Below are positions 16,796-27,112 of a stretch of DNA of 64,000 nucleotides, in pieces. The notes below the pieces were generated by a model. That model was not told where the DNA came from. It was given only the letters and a program-made list of their open reading frames with translations, and did no database searches. The DNA comes from Bordetella genomosp. 2. GTDB lineage: Bacteria > Pseudomonadota > Gammaproteobacteria > Burkholderiales > Burkholderiaceae_B. A program made the position numbers and the translations under genes. The stretch covers positions 1-64,000 of the forward strand of contig NZ_NEVT01000004.1 in NCBI RefSeq assembly GCF_002261345.1, given 5' to 3'. Positions within the stretch are counted from its first letter, which is position 1. Every line of letters starts with the position of its first letter.

Positions 16796-18856
16796 ATGAC
16801 CCAGAATCCCCTCCTCGCCCCCGTCTCCGACCTGATCGACTACGCGGCGGTCCAGCCGGGCCACATCGTGCCCGCCATCCAGGAACTGCTGGAACAGGCC
16901 CGCCGGGCGGTCGCCGCCGCCGCCGACCCGGCCCTGCCGGCGCAATGGGAGGCCGTGGTCGAGCCGCTCGATACGGCATCGGAGCGCCTGTGGCGGGCCT
17001 GGTCGGTGGCCGGCCACCTGAACGCAGTGGTGAACACGCCCGAGCTGCGCGAGGCCTACAACGCCGCCCTGCCCCTGGTGACCGAATTCTCCACCTGGGT
17101 GGGCCTGCACGAGGGCCTGTACCGCCAGTACCAGCGGCTGCAGGCCGCGCCCGGCTTCGCCGACTGGAGCCCGGTGCGCCGCCGCGTCGTCGAACTGGCG
17201 CTGCGCGACTTCCGGCTCAGCGGGGTCGAGCTGCAGGGGCCGGCGCGCGAGCGCTATGCCGCCATCTCGGACCGCGAGGCCCAGGTGGCGCAGAAATTCT
17301 CCGAAAACGTGCTCGACGCGATCGACGCGTGGTCGCTGCTGGTCGACGACGAGGCGCGCCTGGAAAGGCTGCCCGCCGACGTGCGGCAGGCCGCCAGCCA
17401 GGCGGCGCAGGAAGACGGCAAGCAGGGCTGGAAACTGACGCTGAAGATGCCCTGCTACCTGCCGGTCATGCAGTACGCGCGCGACCGCTCGCTGCGCGAG
17501 CAGCTGTACCGCGCCTATGGCACGGTGGCCTCCGAACAGGGCGACACACGCTTCGACAATTCACCGCTGATCGAGGAACTGCTGGCGCTGCGCGCCGAGG
17601 AGTCCGGCCTGCTGGGCTACGGCAGCTTCGCGGCGCTGCGCCTGCAGACCCGCATGGCGCGCGACGCGGGCGAGGTCACCGGCTTCCTGCGCGACCTGGC
17701 CGCGCGCGCCCGCCCCTATGCCGAGCGCGACCTGGCCGAGCTGAAGGCCTACGCGGCCGCCGAGCTGGGCCTGGAGACCCTGCAGCCCTGGGACGTGGCC
17801 TACGCTTCCGAACGCCTGCGCGAAGCCCGCTACGCCTACTCGGAAGACGAGATCAAGCAGTATTTCACCGAGCCGCGCGTGCTGGCGGGCCTGTTCGAGG
17901 TCATCGAAACGCTGTTCGACGTGCGACTGCGCGAGACCGATGTATCCCGCTGGCACCGCGACGTGCGCGGCGTACGGGTGGAAACGCCGGCCGGCGCGCT
18001 GGTCGGCCACCTGTACCTGGACCTGTACGCCCGCGCCGGCAAGCAGAGCGGCGCCTGGGTCGACAGCGAACGCAGCCGCCGCCGCGTCGGCGCGCAAGTA
18101 CAGGCGCCGGTGGTGTATCTCACCTGCAATTTCGCCCGCCCGGCCGATGGCAAGCCGGCCCTGCTGACTCACGACGACGTGATCACGCTGTTCCACGAGA
18201 CCGGCCACGCCCTGCATGCCCTGCTGTCCGAGGTGGACGAGCCGGCCGCCTCGGCGTTCGCCGCGGTGGAATGGGACGCCATCGAGCTGCCCTCGCAGTT
18301 CATGGAGAACTTCTGCTGGGAATGGCCGGTGGCGCAGCGGCTGTCGTCCCACGTCGACAGCGGCGAGCCGCTGCCCCGCGCACTGTTCGACAAGCTGGTG
18401 GCGGCGCGCAATTTCCAGAGCGGCATGCAGGCCGTGCGGCAGATCGAGTTCGCCCTGTTCGACATGCTGCTGCACGAGCGCCCGCAGGGGGCGCCGATCG
18501 CCGAGGTGCTGGCCCTGCTCGAACAGGTGCGCGGCGAAGTGGCGGTGCTGTTCCCGCCCGCCTGGCATCGCCTGCCCCACAGCTTCTCGCACCTGTTCGC
18601 CGGCGGCTATGGCGCCGGCTATTACAGCTACAAGTGGGCCGAAGTGCTGTCCGCCGATGCCTATGAGGCCTTCGAAGAGGCCGCCGCCGGCGCGTCCGGC
18701 GAGCACGGCACGCTGGATCCCGCCACCGGCGCGCGCTTCCGCAAGGAGATCCTGGCCGTCGGCGGGGCGCGGCCCGCGGCGGAATCGTTCCACGCGTTCC
18801 GGGGCCGCGCGCCGCGCATCGACGCGCTGCTGCGGCATAGCGGCATGGCCGGCTGA
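16796..18856 (+). CDS. prlC: Oligopeptidase A (M3 zinc metallopeptidase)
   Basis: 686 residues, as in E. coli PrlC. The zinc site HETGH lies in ITLFHETGHALHALLSE at about residues 465-469, with the third ligand Glu about 28 residues later. The C-terminal GYGAGYYSYKWAEVLSADAY matches the family. It is a cytoplasmic peptidase that degrades oligopeptides, including signal peptides. It lies 216 bp after folD across a palindromic repeat pair. The context implies no special role. Confidence 0.96.
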   Translation: MTQNPLLAPVSDLIDYAAVQPGHIVPAIQELLEQARRAVAAAADPALPAQWEAVVEPLDTASERLWRAWSVAGHLNAVVNTPELREAYNAALPLVTEFSTWVGLHEGLYRQYQRLQAAPGFADWSPVRRRVVELALRDFRLSGVELQGPARERYAAISDREAQVAQKFSENVLDAIDAWSLLVDDEARLERLPADVRQAASQAAQEDGKQGWKLTLKMPCYLPVMQYARDRSLREQLYRAYGTVASEQGDTRFDNSPLIEELLALRAEESGLLGYGSFAALRLQTRMARDAGEVTGFLRDLAARARPYAERDLAELKAYAAAELGLETLQPWDVAYASERLREARYAYSEDEIKQYFTEPRVLAGLFEVIETLFDVRLRETDVSRWHRDVRGVRVETPAGALVGHLYLDLYARAGKQSGAWVDSERSRRRVGAQVQAPVVYLTCNFARPADGKPALLTHDDVITLFHETGHALHALLSEVDEPAASAFAAVEWDAIELPSQFMENFCWEWPVAQRLSSHVDSGEPLPRALFDKLVAARNFQSGMQAVRQIEFALFDMLLHERPQGAPIAEVLALLEQVRGEVAVLFPPAWHRLPHSFSHLFAGGYGAGYYSYKWAEVLSADAYEAFEEAAAGASGEHGTLDPATGARFRKEILAVGGARPAAESFHAFRGRAPRIDALLRHSGMAG

Positions 18857-18877
18857 CGCCCGCCACGCCGGCGCGCG

Positions 18878-18909
18878 CCCCCCCCCTGCCCGCGCCGGCG
18901 CGCTAGAAT
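18878..18909 (+). promoter_or_regulatory. Candidate sco1 promoter with a C9 tract at the -35 position
   Basis: TAGAAT (18904-18909) is a plausible -10. Seventeen bp upstream, where a -35 would be, lies a run of nine C (18878-18886). No conventional -35 is seen, recalling the C-tract promoters of Bordetella fimbrial genes. The sco1 ATG is 55 bp downstream of the -10. Confidence 0.5.
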
Positions 18910-18963
18910 CGTGCCGTTGCCGTTCCGTTTACCGCGCCGCTGCGGCCCGTACCCGACATCGAC

Positions 18964-19578
18964 ATGCCCGCTATTCTTTCCGGCCGCCTGTGGCGTGCCT
19001 TGCTGCTCGCCTCCTGCATGCTGGTCGCCGCCTGCGGCGACAAGGCCGCCAACTGGACCCTGTACGACATCAAGGGACACCTGCCCGACCTCAAGTTCCA
19101 GCTGGCCGGCGCGGGCGGCAAGACCGTTTCCAGCAACGACCTCAAGGGCAAGACGGTGCTGCTGTTCTTCGGCTATGCGAGCTGCCCCGACGTCTGCCCG
19201 ACTACCATGGCCCAGCTCACGGCCGTGCTGCAGCAGCTGGGCGACGCCGCCGACAACGTGCGCATCGTCTTCGTCAGCGTCGATCCGCACCGCGATACGC
19301 CGGATGTCCTGCAAGCCTATGTGGATGCGTTCAACAAGAGCGCCATCGGCGTGACCGGCAGCGAAAAACAGATCGCCGACCTGGCGCGCCGCTACCGCGT
19401 GGCCTACCAGATCGAGAAGCCCCGGCCGGGCGACGCGGCCGACGTCTACGACGTGACGCACAGCCGCGGGGTTTACATCTTCGACAACGAAGGCCAGGCC
19501 CGCCTGCTGGCATCCGACACCGACAGTATCGACGCGATCGTCAAGGATCTGCGCCAATTGATCGAGATTACCGGCTAA
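18964..19578 (+). CDS. SCO1/SenC/PrrC family copper chaperone lipoprotein
   Basis: 204 residues. A lipoprotein signal peptide ends at the lipobox VAAC (Cys24). The thioredoxin-fold domain carries Cys74 and Cys78 (CPDVCP) and the distal ligand His166 (DVTHSRGVY), the copper-binding set of SCO1/SenC. Family members deliver copper to the CuA centre of cytochrome c oxidase or act in redox control at the outer face of the inner membrane. The gene is preceded by a promoter-like element carrying a C9 tract. The next gene (glsB-like) has its own upstream region. Confidence 0.94.
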   Translation: MPAILSGRLWRALLLASCMLVAACGDKAANWTLYDIKGHLPDLKFQLAGAGGKTVSSNDLKGKTVLLFFGYASCPDVCPTTMAQLTAVLQQLGDAADNVRIVFVSVDPHRDTPDVLQAYVDAFNKSAIGVTGSEKQIADLARRYRVAYQIEKPRPGDAADVYDVTHSRGVYIFDNEGQARLLASDTDSIDAIVKDLRQLIEITG

Positions 19579-19683
19579 TTCACCGCATACGCCGCTAGCA
19601 CGTTCTTGCGGCATGCCGATGGCCGGACGGCGCAAGCTGTTGCGCGGATGCCCCAAATACGAGTTGTTACAACGTCGGCCCGC

Positions 19684-19701
19684 GGGGGGGGTGGGTATTA
19701 T
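19684..19701 (+). promoter_or_regulatory. G8 tract next to a candidate -10 upstream of glsB
   Basis: Eight G (19684-19691), then TATTAT (19696-19701) as a possible -10. A candidate -35, TTACAA (19667-19672), is 23 bp upstream of the -10, longer than the optimal 17 bp. Changes in the G run would alter this spacing. Confidence 0.4.
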
Positions 19702-19740
19702 CCAAACGCTTACCCTACATCCTGAAAGAGGAGCACGCGC

Positions 19741-19992
19741 ATGAGCATCATCATCATGATCATCGTCGGGTTTGTCGTCGGCCTCATCGCCCGCGCCATC
19801 ATGCCTGGCGACCAGAACATGGGGATCATCATGACCACCATCCTGGGCATCGTCGGCGCAGTCGTGGCGGGCTTCCTGGGCCAGTCGCTGGGCTGGTACG
19901 CACCGGGCGAACCGGCGGGCTGGATCGGCTCGGTCGTCGGCGCCATCGTCGTGCTGTTCGTGGTCGGCCTGATCACCAAGAAGCGCGCATAA
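19741..19992 (+). CDS. GlsB/YeaQ/YmgE family small membrane protein
   Basis: 83 residues with three hydrophobic segments: about 2-22, 29-50 and 60-78. The glycine-rich GFVVGLIARAIMPGDQNMGI and the GWIGSVVGAIVVLFVVGLI end are typical of the family formerly called transglycosylase-associated. It is probably an inner-membrane protein, often stress-induced, of unknown molecular function. AGAGGAG lies 9 bp before the ATG, so translation should be strong. A G8 tract sits about 50 bp upstream. Confidence 0.9.
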   Translation: MSIIIMIIVGFVVGLIARAIMPGDQNMGIIMTTILGIVGAVVAGFLGQSLGWYAPGEPAGWIGSVVGAIVVLFVVGLITKKRA

Positions 19993-20006
19993 CGCATCCA
20001 TGCAAG

Positions 20007-20045
20007 AAAAAAAGCCGGGCGGCCCGCGGGCCGCCCGGCTTTTTT
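20007..20045. terminator. Bidirectional rho-independent terminator
   Basis: A 14-bp perfect GC-rich stem (20013-20026 with 20027-20040, AGCCGGGCGGCCCG and its inverse), flanked by seven A on the left and five T on the right. It lies between the convergent glsB-like gene and the efflux operon and can serve both. Confidence 0.9.
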
Positions 20046-20060
20046 CTTGCCCGCGCCAGG

Positions 20061-21527
20061 CTACCGCGCCGGCGGGGCCGCGGCCACGGTCTGCTCCGAC
20101 CAGCCTCCGCCCAGGGAGCGGTACAGCGTCACCAGGTTGGACAGGCGCGCCAGGCGGGTCTCGACCAGGACCTGCTGGGCCGAATACAGCGAGCGCTGCG
20201 CGTCCAGCACGCTGAGGTAGTTGTCCACCCCTTGCTCGAAGCGCTGGCGCGACAGGTCGTAGGCGCGCTGGCTGGCGTCGACCAGCTGGCGCTGCGCGAC
20301 GATCTGCGTCTGCAGCGTGCCGCGTCCGGCCAGCGCGTCCGACACCTCGCGGAAGGCGGTCTGGATCGATTTCTCGTACTGGGCCACCTGGATGTTCTTG
20401 CGCACCTTGGCCGCGTCCAGGCTGGCGCGCAGCGCACCGCCCGCGAAGATGGGCACGGTGATGCTGGGCGCGAAGCTCCAGGCGCCCGAGCCGGCATCGA
20501 ACAGCCCGCCCAGGCTGGCGCTGGCGGTGCCCGCGCTGCCGGTCAGGCTGATGGTCGGAAAGAAAGCCGCCCGGGCCGCGCCGATATTGGCATTGGCCGC
20601 CCTGAGCTGGTGTTCGGCGGCGCGGATGTCCGGTCGCCTGACCAGCAGGTCGGACGGCAGGCCGGCGGGCAGGTTCGACGGCATGATGCCGTCCGGCAGC
20701 GCCCGGGCCTGGTCGAGTTGCGCCACCACGTCGGCCGGCAGCGGCTGGCCCACCAGCAGCACCAGCGCATTGCGGTCCTGGGCCGCCATGCGGGTGTACT
20801 GCGACAGGTTGCGCTCGGCCGTGCGCAACGCGATCTCCGCCTGGCTCAGGTCGAGCTCGGTGGCCACGCCCAGGTCGTAGCTCTGCTTGGTCAGGCGATA
20901 GGAATCCTGCTGCGCCGCCAGGGTCGACCGGGTCAGGCTCAGCAATTCCTGGTCGGCCCGCAGCGTCAGGTAGGCGGCGGCGGTTTCGGCCACCAGCGAC
21001 AATTGCGTGGCGAGGCGGGTCTCGTCCTGCGCCAGGTAGGTTTCCAGGGCCTGGTCGCTGAGGCTGCGAATACGCCCGAACAGGTCGAGTTCCCACGCCG
21101 AGACGGCGCCGCCGACCTGGTAGCTGCGGCTGATGGTGGACTCGCCGCTCTGCGACAGGTCGCCGGGCATGCGCTGCACCGAGCCCTGCCCCGCGACGCC
21201 CACGCCGGGCAGCAGGTCGGCCCGCTGGATGCGGTACTGGGCCCGCGCTTCTTCGACGTTCAGGGCGGCCACCCGCAGGTCGCGGTTGGCCTCCAGGGCC
21301 ATGGAGATCAGCCGCTGCAGCAGCGGATCGGCGAAAAAGTCGCGCCAGCCGATATCGGCCGCGGCGGCGCCCGCGGCCGGCTGGCCCGGCGTCTCGTAGG
21401 CCGGGCCGGTGGGAAAGGTGGCGCTGACGGGCGCGTCGGGACGCTCATAGGTGGGCGCCAGGGAGCAGCCCGCCAGGGCCGCCGCCAGCGCGGCGGTCAG
21501 GATGGATCGATACATGGTCGGACTCAT
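20061..21527 (-). CDS. RND efflux outer-membrane factor (OprM/NodT family lipoprotein)
   Basis: 488 residues. Signal peptide with lipobox LAGC (Cys21), then two homologous outer-membrane-factor repeats, each long alpha-helical, with typical motifs such as [26 protein letters not shown] and [20 protein letters not shown]. It forms the trimeric channel-tunnel for the RND pump encoded immediately upstream. Its ATG overlaps the pump gene stop (ATGA), with GGGGAG upstream, so the start MSPTMYRS is preferred over the internal ATG four codons later. Confidence 0.95.
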   Translation of the reverse strand: MSPTMYRSILTAALAAALAGCSLAPTYERPDAPVSATFPTGPAYETPGQPAAGAAAADIGWRDFFADPLLQRLISMALEANRDLRVAALNVEEARAQYRIQRADLLPGVGVAGQGSVQRMPGDLSQSGESTISRSYQVGGAVSAWELDLFGRIRSLSDQALETYLAQDETRLATQLSLVAETAAAYLTLRADQELLSLTRSTLAAQQDSYRLTKQSYDLGVATELDLSQAEIALRTAERNLSQYTRMAAQDRNALVLLVGQPLPADVVAQLDQARALPDGIMPSNLPAGLPSDLLVRRPDIRAAEHQLRAANANIGAARAAFFPTISLTGSAGTASASLGGLFDAGSGAWSFAPSITVPIFAGGALRASLDAAKVRKNIQVAQYEKSIQTAFREVSDALAGRGTLQTQIVAQRQLVDASQRAYDLSRQRFEQGVDNYLSVLDAQRSLYSAQQVLVETRLARLSNLVTLYRSLGGGWSEQTVAAAPPAR

Positions 21528-24500
21528 TGCGGTTGCTCCCCGGGCTGCGCCGACGGCGCCGGCGGCAAGGCGGGGTCGCCGTCTTGCGGATCTTCGTCGT
21601 CGTCTTCGTGGCGTTCGCTGTGGCGCTTGACCTTGAACAGCTGCAGCATCACCACGAAGAAGGCCGGCACGAAGAAGATGGCCAGGAAGGTGCCGGCCAG
21701 CATGCCGCCGATCACGCCGGTGCCGATGGCATGCTGGCGGCCCGAGCCGGCGCCGTTGGAGATGGCCAGCGGCACCACGCCCAGGATGAACGCCATGGAC
21801 GTCATGAGAATCGGCCGCAGGCGCTGGCGCGCCGCGTGCACGGCGGCTTCGACCAGGCTGGCGCCCTCTTCGTAGTGGGCCTTAGCGAACTCCACGATGA
21901 GAATGGCGTTCTTGGCGCTCAGGCCCACGGTGGTGAGCAGACCGACCTGGAAGTACACGTCGTTGGACAGGCCGCGCAACAAGGTGGCGGCCAGCACCCC
22001 GATGACTCCCAGCGGCACCACCAGCATGACGGAGGTGGGGATGGCCCAGCTTTCGTACAGCGCGGCCAGGCACAGGAACACCACGAGCAGTGAAATGGCG
22101 TACAGCGCGGGCGCCTGCGCGCCGGACAGGCGCTCCTCGTAGGACAGGCCGGTCCATTCATAGCCGATGCCGGTGGGCATGGTGGCGGCGATGCGCTCCA
22201 TCTCGGCCATGGCCTCGCCCGAGCTGTAGCCCGGCGCCGCCTGCCCCTGGATGTTGAACGACGGCACGCCGTTGTAGCGGTCCAGGCGCTGCGGGCCGTA
22301 GGTCCAGCGGGCCGAGGCGAAGGCCGAGAACGGCACCATGCCGCCGCTCTGGTTGCGCACGTACCATTTGTCGAGGTCCTCGGGCAGCATGCGCGACGAC
22401 GCTTCGCCCTGCAGGTACACCTTCTTCACGCGCCCGCGGTCGAGGAAGTCGTTGACGTACGAACCGCCCCAGGCGGTGGACAGCGTGTTGTTGATGTCGG
22501 AAATGCCCACGCCCAGCGCACGCGCTTTCTCGCGGTCGATTTCCAGCTCATACTGCGGCGCGTCTTCCATGCCGTTGAAACGCACGCCGGCCAGCACCGG
22601 GCTCTTGGCCGCCTCGGCCAGGAACTGCTGGCGCGCGGCGACGAGCCTGTCGTGGCCCAGGCCCGCCTGGTCGGTGAGCTGGAAGTCGAAGCCCAGCGCG
22701 TTGCCGAGCTCCATGACGGCCGGCGGCGCGAAGGCCATCACGCGCGCATCGTGCAGGTGCTGGCTGAAATACGCATTGGCCCGGGCCGCCAGGGCCTGCA
22801 CCTTCTGCGAAGCGTCGCGGCGCTCGTCCCAGTCGCGCAGCTTGATGAACATGATGGCCGAGTTCTGGCCGCGGCCGCCGAAGCTGAAGCCGTGCACCGC
22901 GAACACCGAGGCGACGACGTCCTTCTCGTCCTCGAGCAGGTAGCGGGTGGCGGCCTCGACCGTGTGGCTGGTGCGCTCGGCGGTGGCGCCGGCGGGGGCC
23001 TGCACCTGCGCGAACAGGATGCCCTGGTCCTCGTCGGGCAGGAAGGCGGTGGGAATGCGCGTGAACATCCACCCCATGACGAGCACCAGCAGCAGGTAGA
23101 TGAGCATCAGCCGCTTGGTGCGCCCCAGGCCGCGCGCCACCGAATTGGCATAGCCGTCGGTGGAGCGCTCGAACAGGCGGTTGAACCAGCCGAAGAAGCC
23201 GGTCTTGGTCGCATGGTGGCCCTTGGGGATGCGCTTGAGCAGGGTGGCGCACAGCGCCGGCGTGAAGATGATGGCCACCAGCACCGACAGCACCATCGAC
23301 GACACGATGGTGATCGAGAACTGGCGATAGATGACCCCGGTGGAGCCGCCGAAGAACGCCATCGGCACGAACACGGCCGACAGCACCAGCGCGATGCCGA
23401 TCAGCGCGCCGGTGATCTGGCCCATGGACTTGCGCGTGGCCTGGCGCGGCGACAGGCCCTCCTCGGCCATGACGCGCTCGACGTTTTCCACCACCACGAT
23501 GGCGTCGTCCACCAGCAGGCCGATCGCCAGCACCATGCCGAACATGGTCAGGGTGTTGATGGAATAGCCGAACACCGCCAGCACCCCGAAGGTGCCCAGC
23601 AGCACCACCGGCACCGCCAGCGTGGGGATCAGCGTGGCCCGGAAGTTCTGCAGGAACAGGTACATCACGAGGAACACCAGGATGATGGCCTCGATCAGGG
23701 TGTGGATCACGCTTTCGATGGACAGCGCCACGAAGGGCGAGGTGTCGTACGGGTACACCACGTCCATGCCCGGCGGGAAGAACGGCTTGAGGCGGTTGAT
23801 GGTGTCGCGCACCGCCTCGACGGTATCGAGCGCGTTGGCGCCCGGCGCCAGCTTGATGGCCAGGCCGGAGGCCGGCTGCCCGTTGAAGTAGCTGTCGATG
23901 GCGTAGTTCTGCGCGCCCAGCGACACGCTGGCGACGTCGCCGAGCCGGACCTGCGAGCCGTCCGGGTTGACCTTCAGGAGGATCGCGCGGAACTCCTCGG
24001 GCGTCTGCAGGCGCGACGGGCCGATGATGGTGGCGTTGAGCTGCTGGCCCTTGATCGCCGGCAGGCCGCCCAGCTCGCCCGACGACACCTGCACGTTCTG
24101 TTCCTTGACCGCGTTCATCACGTCGACGGTGGTCAGGTCGTAGGACAGGAGTTTGTCGGGATCGACCCAGATGCGCATGGCGTACTGCGAGCCGAACAGC
24201 TGGAAGTCGCCCACGCCGGGCGTGCGGCTGACCGGGTCCTGCACGTTGGCCGCCACGTAGTTGGCCAGATCCTCCTTGGCCATGGTGCCGTCGGTGGAGA
24301 TGAAACCCGCCACCACCAGGAAGTTCTTGGTCGCCTTGCTGACGCGTATGCCCTGCTGCTGCACTTCGAGCGGCAGCAGCGGCTGCGCCACCGCCAGCTT
24401 GTTCTGCACCTGCACCTGCGCGGTGTCGGGGTCGGTGCCCTGCGCGAACGTCAGCGTGATCGCCATGCTGCCGTCGGAGTTGCTTTCCGATGACATGTAG

Positions 24501-24727
24501 CTGAGGTTGTCGATGCCGTTCATCTGCTGTTCGATGACCTGCACCACGCTGTCCTGCACCGTCTGCGCCGACGCGCCCGGGTAGTTGACCCGGATGCTGA
24601 TGGCCGGCGAGGCGATGTTGGGATACTGCGCCACCGGCAACTGCAGGATGGCCAGGACGCCCGCCATCATCAGGACGATGGCGACCACCCAGGCGAAGAC
24701 CGGCCGGTCGATGAAAAACTTGGCCAT
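21524..24727 (-). CDS. RND multidrug efflux transporter (AcrB/HAE1 family)
   Basis: 1067 residues. Twelve membrane segments arranged as 1 + 5 + 1 + 5 around two large periplasmic loops. N-terminus [20 protein letters not shown], the proton-relay pair in [20 protein letters not shown] (Asp-Asp of TM4) and a TM10 lysine region ([13 protein letters not shown]) are canonical. It uses proton motive force to extrude hydrophobic compounds from the periplasm or inner leaflet. It is the middle gene of adaptor-pump-channel. GGAG precedes the ATG. The C-terminal tail is short and acidic, then Pro-rich. Confidence 0.97.
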   Translation of the reverse strand: MAKFFIDRPVFAWVVAIVLMMAGVLAILQLPVAQYPNIASPAISIRVNYPGASAQTVQDSVVQVIEQQMNGIDNLSYMSSESNSDGSMAITLTFAQGTDPDTAQVQVQNKLAVAQPLLPLEVQQQGIRVSKATKNFLVVAGFISTDGTMAKEDLANYVAANVQDPVSRTPGVGDFQLFGSQYAMRIWVDPDKLLSYDLTTVDVMNAVKEQNVQVSSGELGGLPAIKGQQLNATIIGPSRLQTPEEFRAILLKVNPDGSQVRLGDVASVSLGAQNYAIDSYFNGQPASGLAIKLAPGANALDTVEAVRDTINRLKPFFPPGMDVVYPYDTSPFVALSIESVIHTLIEAIILVFLVMYLFLQNFRATLIPTLAVPVVLLGTFGVLAVFGYSINTLTMFGMVLAIGLLVDDAIVVVENVERVMAEEGLSPRQATRKSMGQITGALIGIALVLSAVFVPMAFFGGSTGVIYRQFSITIVSSMVLSVLVAIIFTPALCATLLKRIPKGHHATKTGFFGWFNRLFERSTDGYANSVARGLGRTKRLMLIYLLLVLVMGWMFTRIPTAFLPDEDQGILFAQVQAPAGATAERTSHTVEAATRYLLEDEKDVVASVFAVHGFSFGGRGQNSAIMFIKLRDWDERRDASQKVQALAARANAYFSQHLHDARVMAFAPPAVMELGNALGFDFQLTDQAGLGHDRLVAARQQFLAEAAKSPVLAGVRFNGMEDAPQYELEIDREKARALGVGISDINNTLSTAWGGSYVNDFLDRGRVKKVYLQGEASSRMLPEDLDKWYVRNQSGGMVPFSAFASARWTYGPQRLDRYNGVPSFNIQGQAAPGYSSGEAMAEMERIAATMPTGIGYEWTGLSYEERLSGAQAPALYAISLLVVFLCLAALYESWAIPTSVMLVVPLGVIGVLAATLLRGLSNDVYFQVGLLTTVGLSAKNAILIVEFAKAHYEEGASLVEAAVHAARQRLRPILMTSMAFILGVVPLAISNGAGSGRQHAIGTGVIGGMLAGTFLAIFFVPAFFVVMLQLFKVKRHSERHEDDDEDPQDGDPALPPAPSAQPGEQPQ

Positions 24728-24736
24728 GCGGACTCC

Positions 24737-25915
24737 TTACTTGGCCGCGGCGGCGGGCGCTTGCGCAGGCGCGGTGAATTCGGTCGCGTTGACTTCCGCG
24801 CCGGGCTGTACCCCTTGCAGGCCTTCGACGATGATCTTGTCGCCGGCCTTCAGGCCGTCGGTGACCAGCCATTGGTCGCCGATGGCGCGGTCGACCTTCA
24901 GGATGCGCAGTTCGACCTTGTTGTCGGCGTTGACCACCAGCGCGGTCGGCTCGCCGCGCTGGTTGCGCGTGATGCCGCGCTGCGGCGCCAGCAGCCCCTG
25001 CGGGGCCACGCCTTCGATGACGCGGGCGCGCACGAACATGCCCGGCAGCAGTTGGCGGTCGGGGTTGGGGAACACCGCGCGCAGCGTGACCGAGCCGGTG
25101 CCCTGGTCAACGGTCACTTCGGAGAACTGCAGGGTGCCCTCATGACGGTATTGCGAGCCGTCGGCCAGCGTCAGCGACACGCGGGCCGCATCCTTGCCGG
25201 CCTCGCGCTGCAGCAGGCCGCTGTCGAGCGCGCTCTTCAGGCGCAGCAGGTCGACGCTGGACTGCGTGACGTCGACGTAGATCGGGTCGATCTGCTGCAC
25301 CGAGGCCAGCGCGCCGGCCTGGTTGGCGGTGACCAGCGCGCCCTCGGTGACCGTGGAACGGCCGATGATGCCGTCGATGGGCGACAACACCCGGGTATAG
25401 ACCAGGTTGATGCGCGCGGTCTCGAGCGCGGCCTTGGCGGACTGCACATCCGCCGCGGCCTGGTCGCGCGCGGCGACCGCGTCGTCATACGCCTGGCGGC
25501 TGACCGCGCGGCTCTCGGCCAGCGGGCGGTAGCGCTGCACCAGCAGGTTGGCCGTCTTGAGCTGCGCCTGGGCGCGCGCCAGCGCGGCCTTCTGGCTGTC
25601 GTAGCTGGCCTGGTAGAGGGCCGGGTCGATCTGGTAGAGCTGCTGGCCGGCGCTGACTTCGCCGCCTTCGGTGAACAAGCGCTTCTTGATGATGCCGTTG
25701 ACCTGCGGCCGGACTTCCGCGACCCGGTAGGCGCTGGTGCGGCCGGGCAGCTCGGTGGTCAGGGCCACGGGGCGCGTCGCCAGGGTCACCACGCCGACCT
25801 GCGGCTTGCCGCCCGCCGGCGGGGCCGGGTCGTTGCCGCAACCCGCCACCGCCAGCGTCGCCGCCGCGATGACCAACAGCGCGGCGCTGCGCCGCAATAC
25901 GTTGTTCTTGTTCAT
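24737..25915 (-). CDS. RND efflux periplasmic adaptor (AcrA/MexA family lipoprotein)
   Basis: 392 residues. Signal peptide with lipobox VAGC (Cys26). The order is beta-barrel, lipoyl half, coiled-coil hairpin (about 95-160), lipoyl half, beta-barrel and membrane-proximal domain, ending in a Pro/Ala tail. The motif PLAESRAVSRQAYDDAVAARDQ marks the hairpin. It links the pump to the outer-membrane channel. The start at 25915 (MNKNNVLRRS) is supported by AAGGA and a proper signal peptide; a longer frame from 26038 lacks both. The operon probably answers to the divergent LysR gene. Confidence 0.96.
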   Translation of the reverse strand: MNKNNVLRRSAALLVIAAATLAVAGCGNDPAPPAGGKPQVGVVTLATRPVALTTELPGRTSAYRVAEVRPQVNGIIKKRLFTEGGEVSAGQQLYQIDPALYQASYDSQKAALARAQAQLKTANLLVQRYRPLAESRAVSRQAYDDAVAARDQAAADVQSAKAALETARINLVYTRVLSPIDGIIGRSTVTEGALVTANQAGALASVQQIDPIYVDVTQSSVDLLRLKSALDSGLLQREAGKDAARVSLTLADGSQYRHEGTLQFSEVTVDQGTGSVTLRAVFPNPDRQLLPGMFVRARVIEGVAPQGLLAPQRGITRNQRGEPTALVVNADNKVELRILKVDRAIGDQWLVTDGLKAGDKIIVEGLQGVQPGAEVNATEFTAPAQAPAAAAK

Positions 25916-26087
25916 ACGATCCTTTTCGAGCTGGACAGGGCCGGGCCGCGGCCTGTGCGCCGCCGCGCGGCAAGCTCCGGTCAGTGATTCATCAGGTTCG
26001 GGGCGCGTGCTCAATTGCTGCGCTGCGAAACTCGTCATTTTGCTTTATCCCAATTCAGAAACAAAGCGGCCAAAGGCGAAAACATCA

Positions 26088-26101
26088 TCCCATTTATGGG
26101 A
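26088..26101. promoter_or_regulatory. Palindrome between the efflux operon and its LysR gene
   Basis: TCCCAT-TT-ATGGGA, a perfect 6-bp inverted repeat in an AT-rich patch 35 bp before the LysR start and about 170 bp upstream of the adaptor start. It is a likely binding site for the divergent regulator. Confidence 0.5.
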
Positions 26102-26135
26102 CAATTCATCGTCAGCCACTACAGGAATTGCGCGC

Positions 26136-27065
26136 ATGAAACGCTTGCAAGGCATGGAATTTTTCGTGGAAGTGGCCAAGACCTGCAATTTTGGCCGGGC
26201 CGCGGCCAACCTGGGCGTGCCCAAGTCGACCGTGTCGCGCCAGGTGGCCGAGCTGGAACGGTCGCTGGGCCTGCGGCTGCTGAGCCGGACCACCCGCCGG
26301 GTGGAACTGACCGAGGCCGGCCATTTGTATTTCGAGCGCTGCCAGCGCATCGTCGCGGAAGCGCAGGTGGCCCACGAGGAACTGCAAAAACTGGTGGAGA
26401 CGCCCTCCGGCCCGCTGCGGGTGAACATGCCGGCCGATTTTGGCACGGACTTCCTGGCCGAGGCGTTCATGGAGTTTTCTCAACGCTATCCCGAAGTGAC
26501 TTTCTACCTGGACCTGGCCAGCCCGGAACACGCGGGGCGCGTCTTCCAGACCTGCGATGTGTCGATCGAGATCGGCGCACTGCCCGACTCGACCCAGATC
26601 GCCCGCCTGCTGGGCTGGCTGCCGGCCTACCTGTATGCCTCGCCCGAATACCTGGCGCGCCATGGCGCGCCGCAACACCCCAGTGACCTGACCCGCCACG
26701 AGTGCCTGGAGTTCCGCGCATCGGGCGACCGCGTCACCCGCTGGCCGCTGGCGCGCGGCGACGAGCACGTGGAGATCACGCCCGGCAAGCGGTTCTCGGT
26801 GAACAGCGTGGCCATGGTGCGCAGCCTGGCTTCGCTGGGCGCCGGCATCGCCGTGCTGGCGCCGGTGCAAAGCGTGCGCCAGGACGTGGCGCAACGCCGC
26901 CTGCAGCGCGTGCTGCCGGACTGGCAGGCCGGGCCGTTTCCGGTCTATGCCGTCACCGACACGCGCCTGCTGCCGGCCAAGACGCGGATATTCATCGAAT
27001 TCCTGATGGAACGCCTGCGCGATGGCAAACGGGCGCCACAGGATAACGCGGCGCTCTTCGCCTGA
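26136..27065 (+). CDS. LysR-family regulator, divergent from the efflux operon
   Basis: 309 residues. N-terminal winged HTH (FGRAAANLGVPKSTVSRQVAELERSLG) and a C-terminal effector domain starting PLRVNMPADFG, of the DsdC/CrgA-like LysR subfamily. The start MKRLQGMEFF at 26136 is the family-typical N-terminus; the same frame extends upstream to 25737 inside the adaptor gene, but that part is a shadow. Position suggests control of the divergent efflux operon and autoregulation. The inducer is unknown. Confidence 0.92.
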   Translation: MKRLQGMEFFVEVAKTCNFGRAAANLGVPKSTVSRQVAELERSLGLRLLSRTTRRVELTEAGHLYFERCQRIVAEAQVAHEELQKLVETPSGPLRVNMPADFGTDFLAEAFMEFSQRYPEVTFYLDLASPEHAGRVFQTCDVSIEIGALPDSTQIARLLGWLPAYLYASPEYLARHGAPQHPSDLTRHECLEFRASGDRVTRWPLARGDEHVEITPGKRFSVNSVAMVRSLASLGAGIAVLAPVQSVRQDVAQRRLQRVLPDWQAGPFPVYAVTDTRLLPAKTRIFIEFLMERLRDGKRAPQDNAALFA

Positions 27066-27112
27066 CCGCGCATCGGAAATGGACTGAAACAGCTACCGCG
27101 CGGGCGGCCTGT

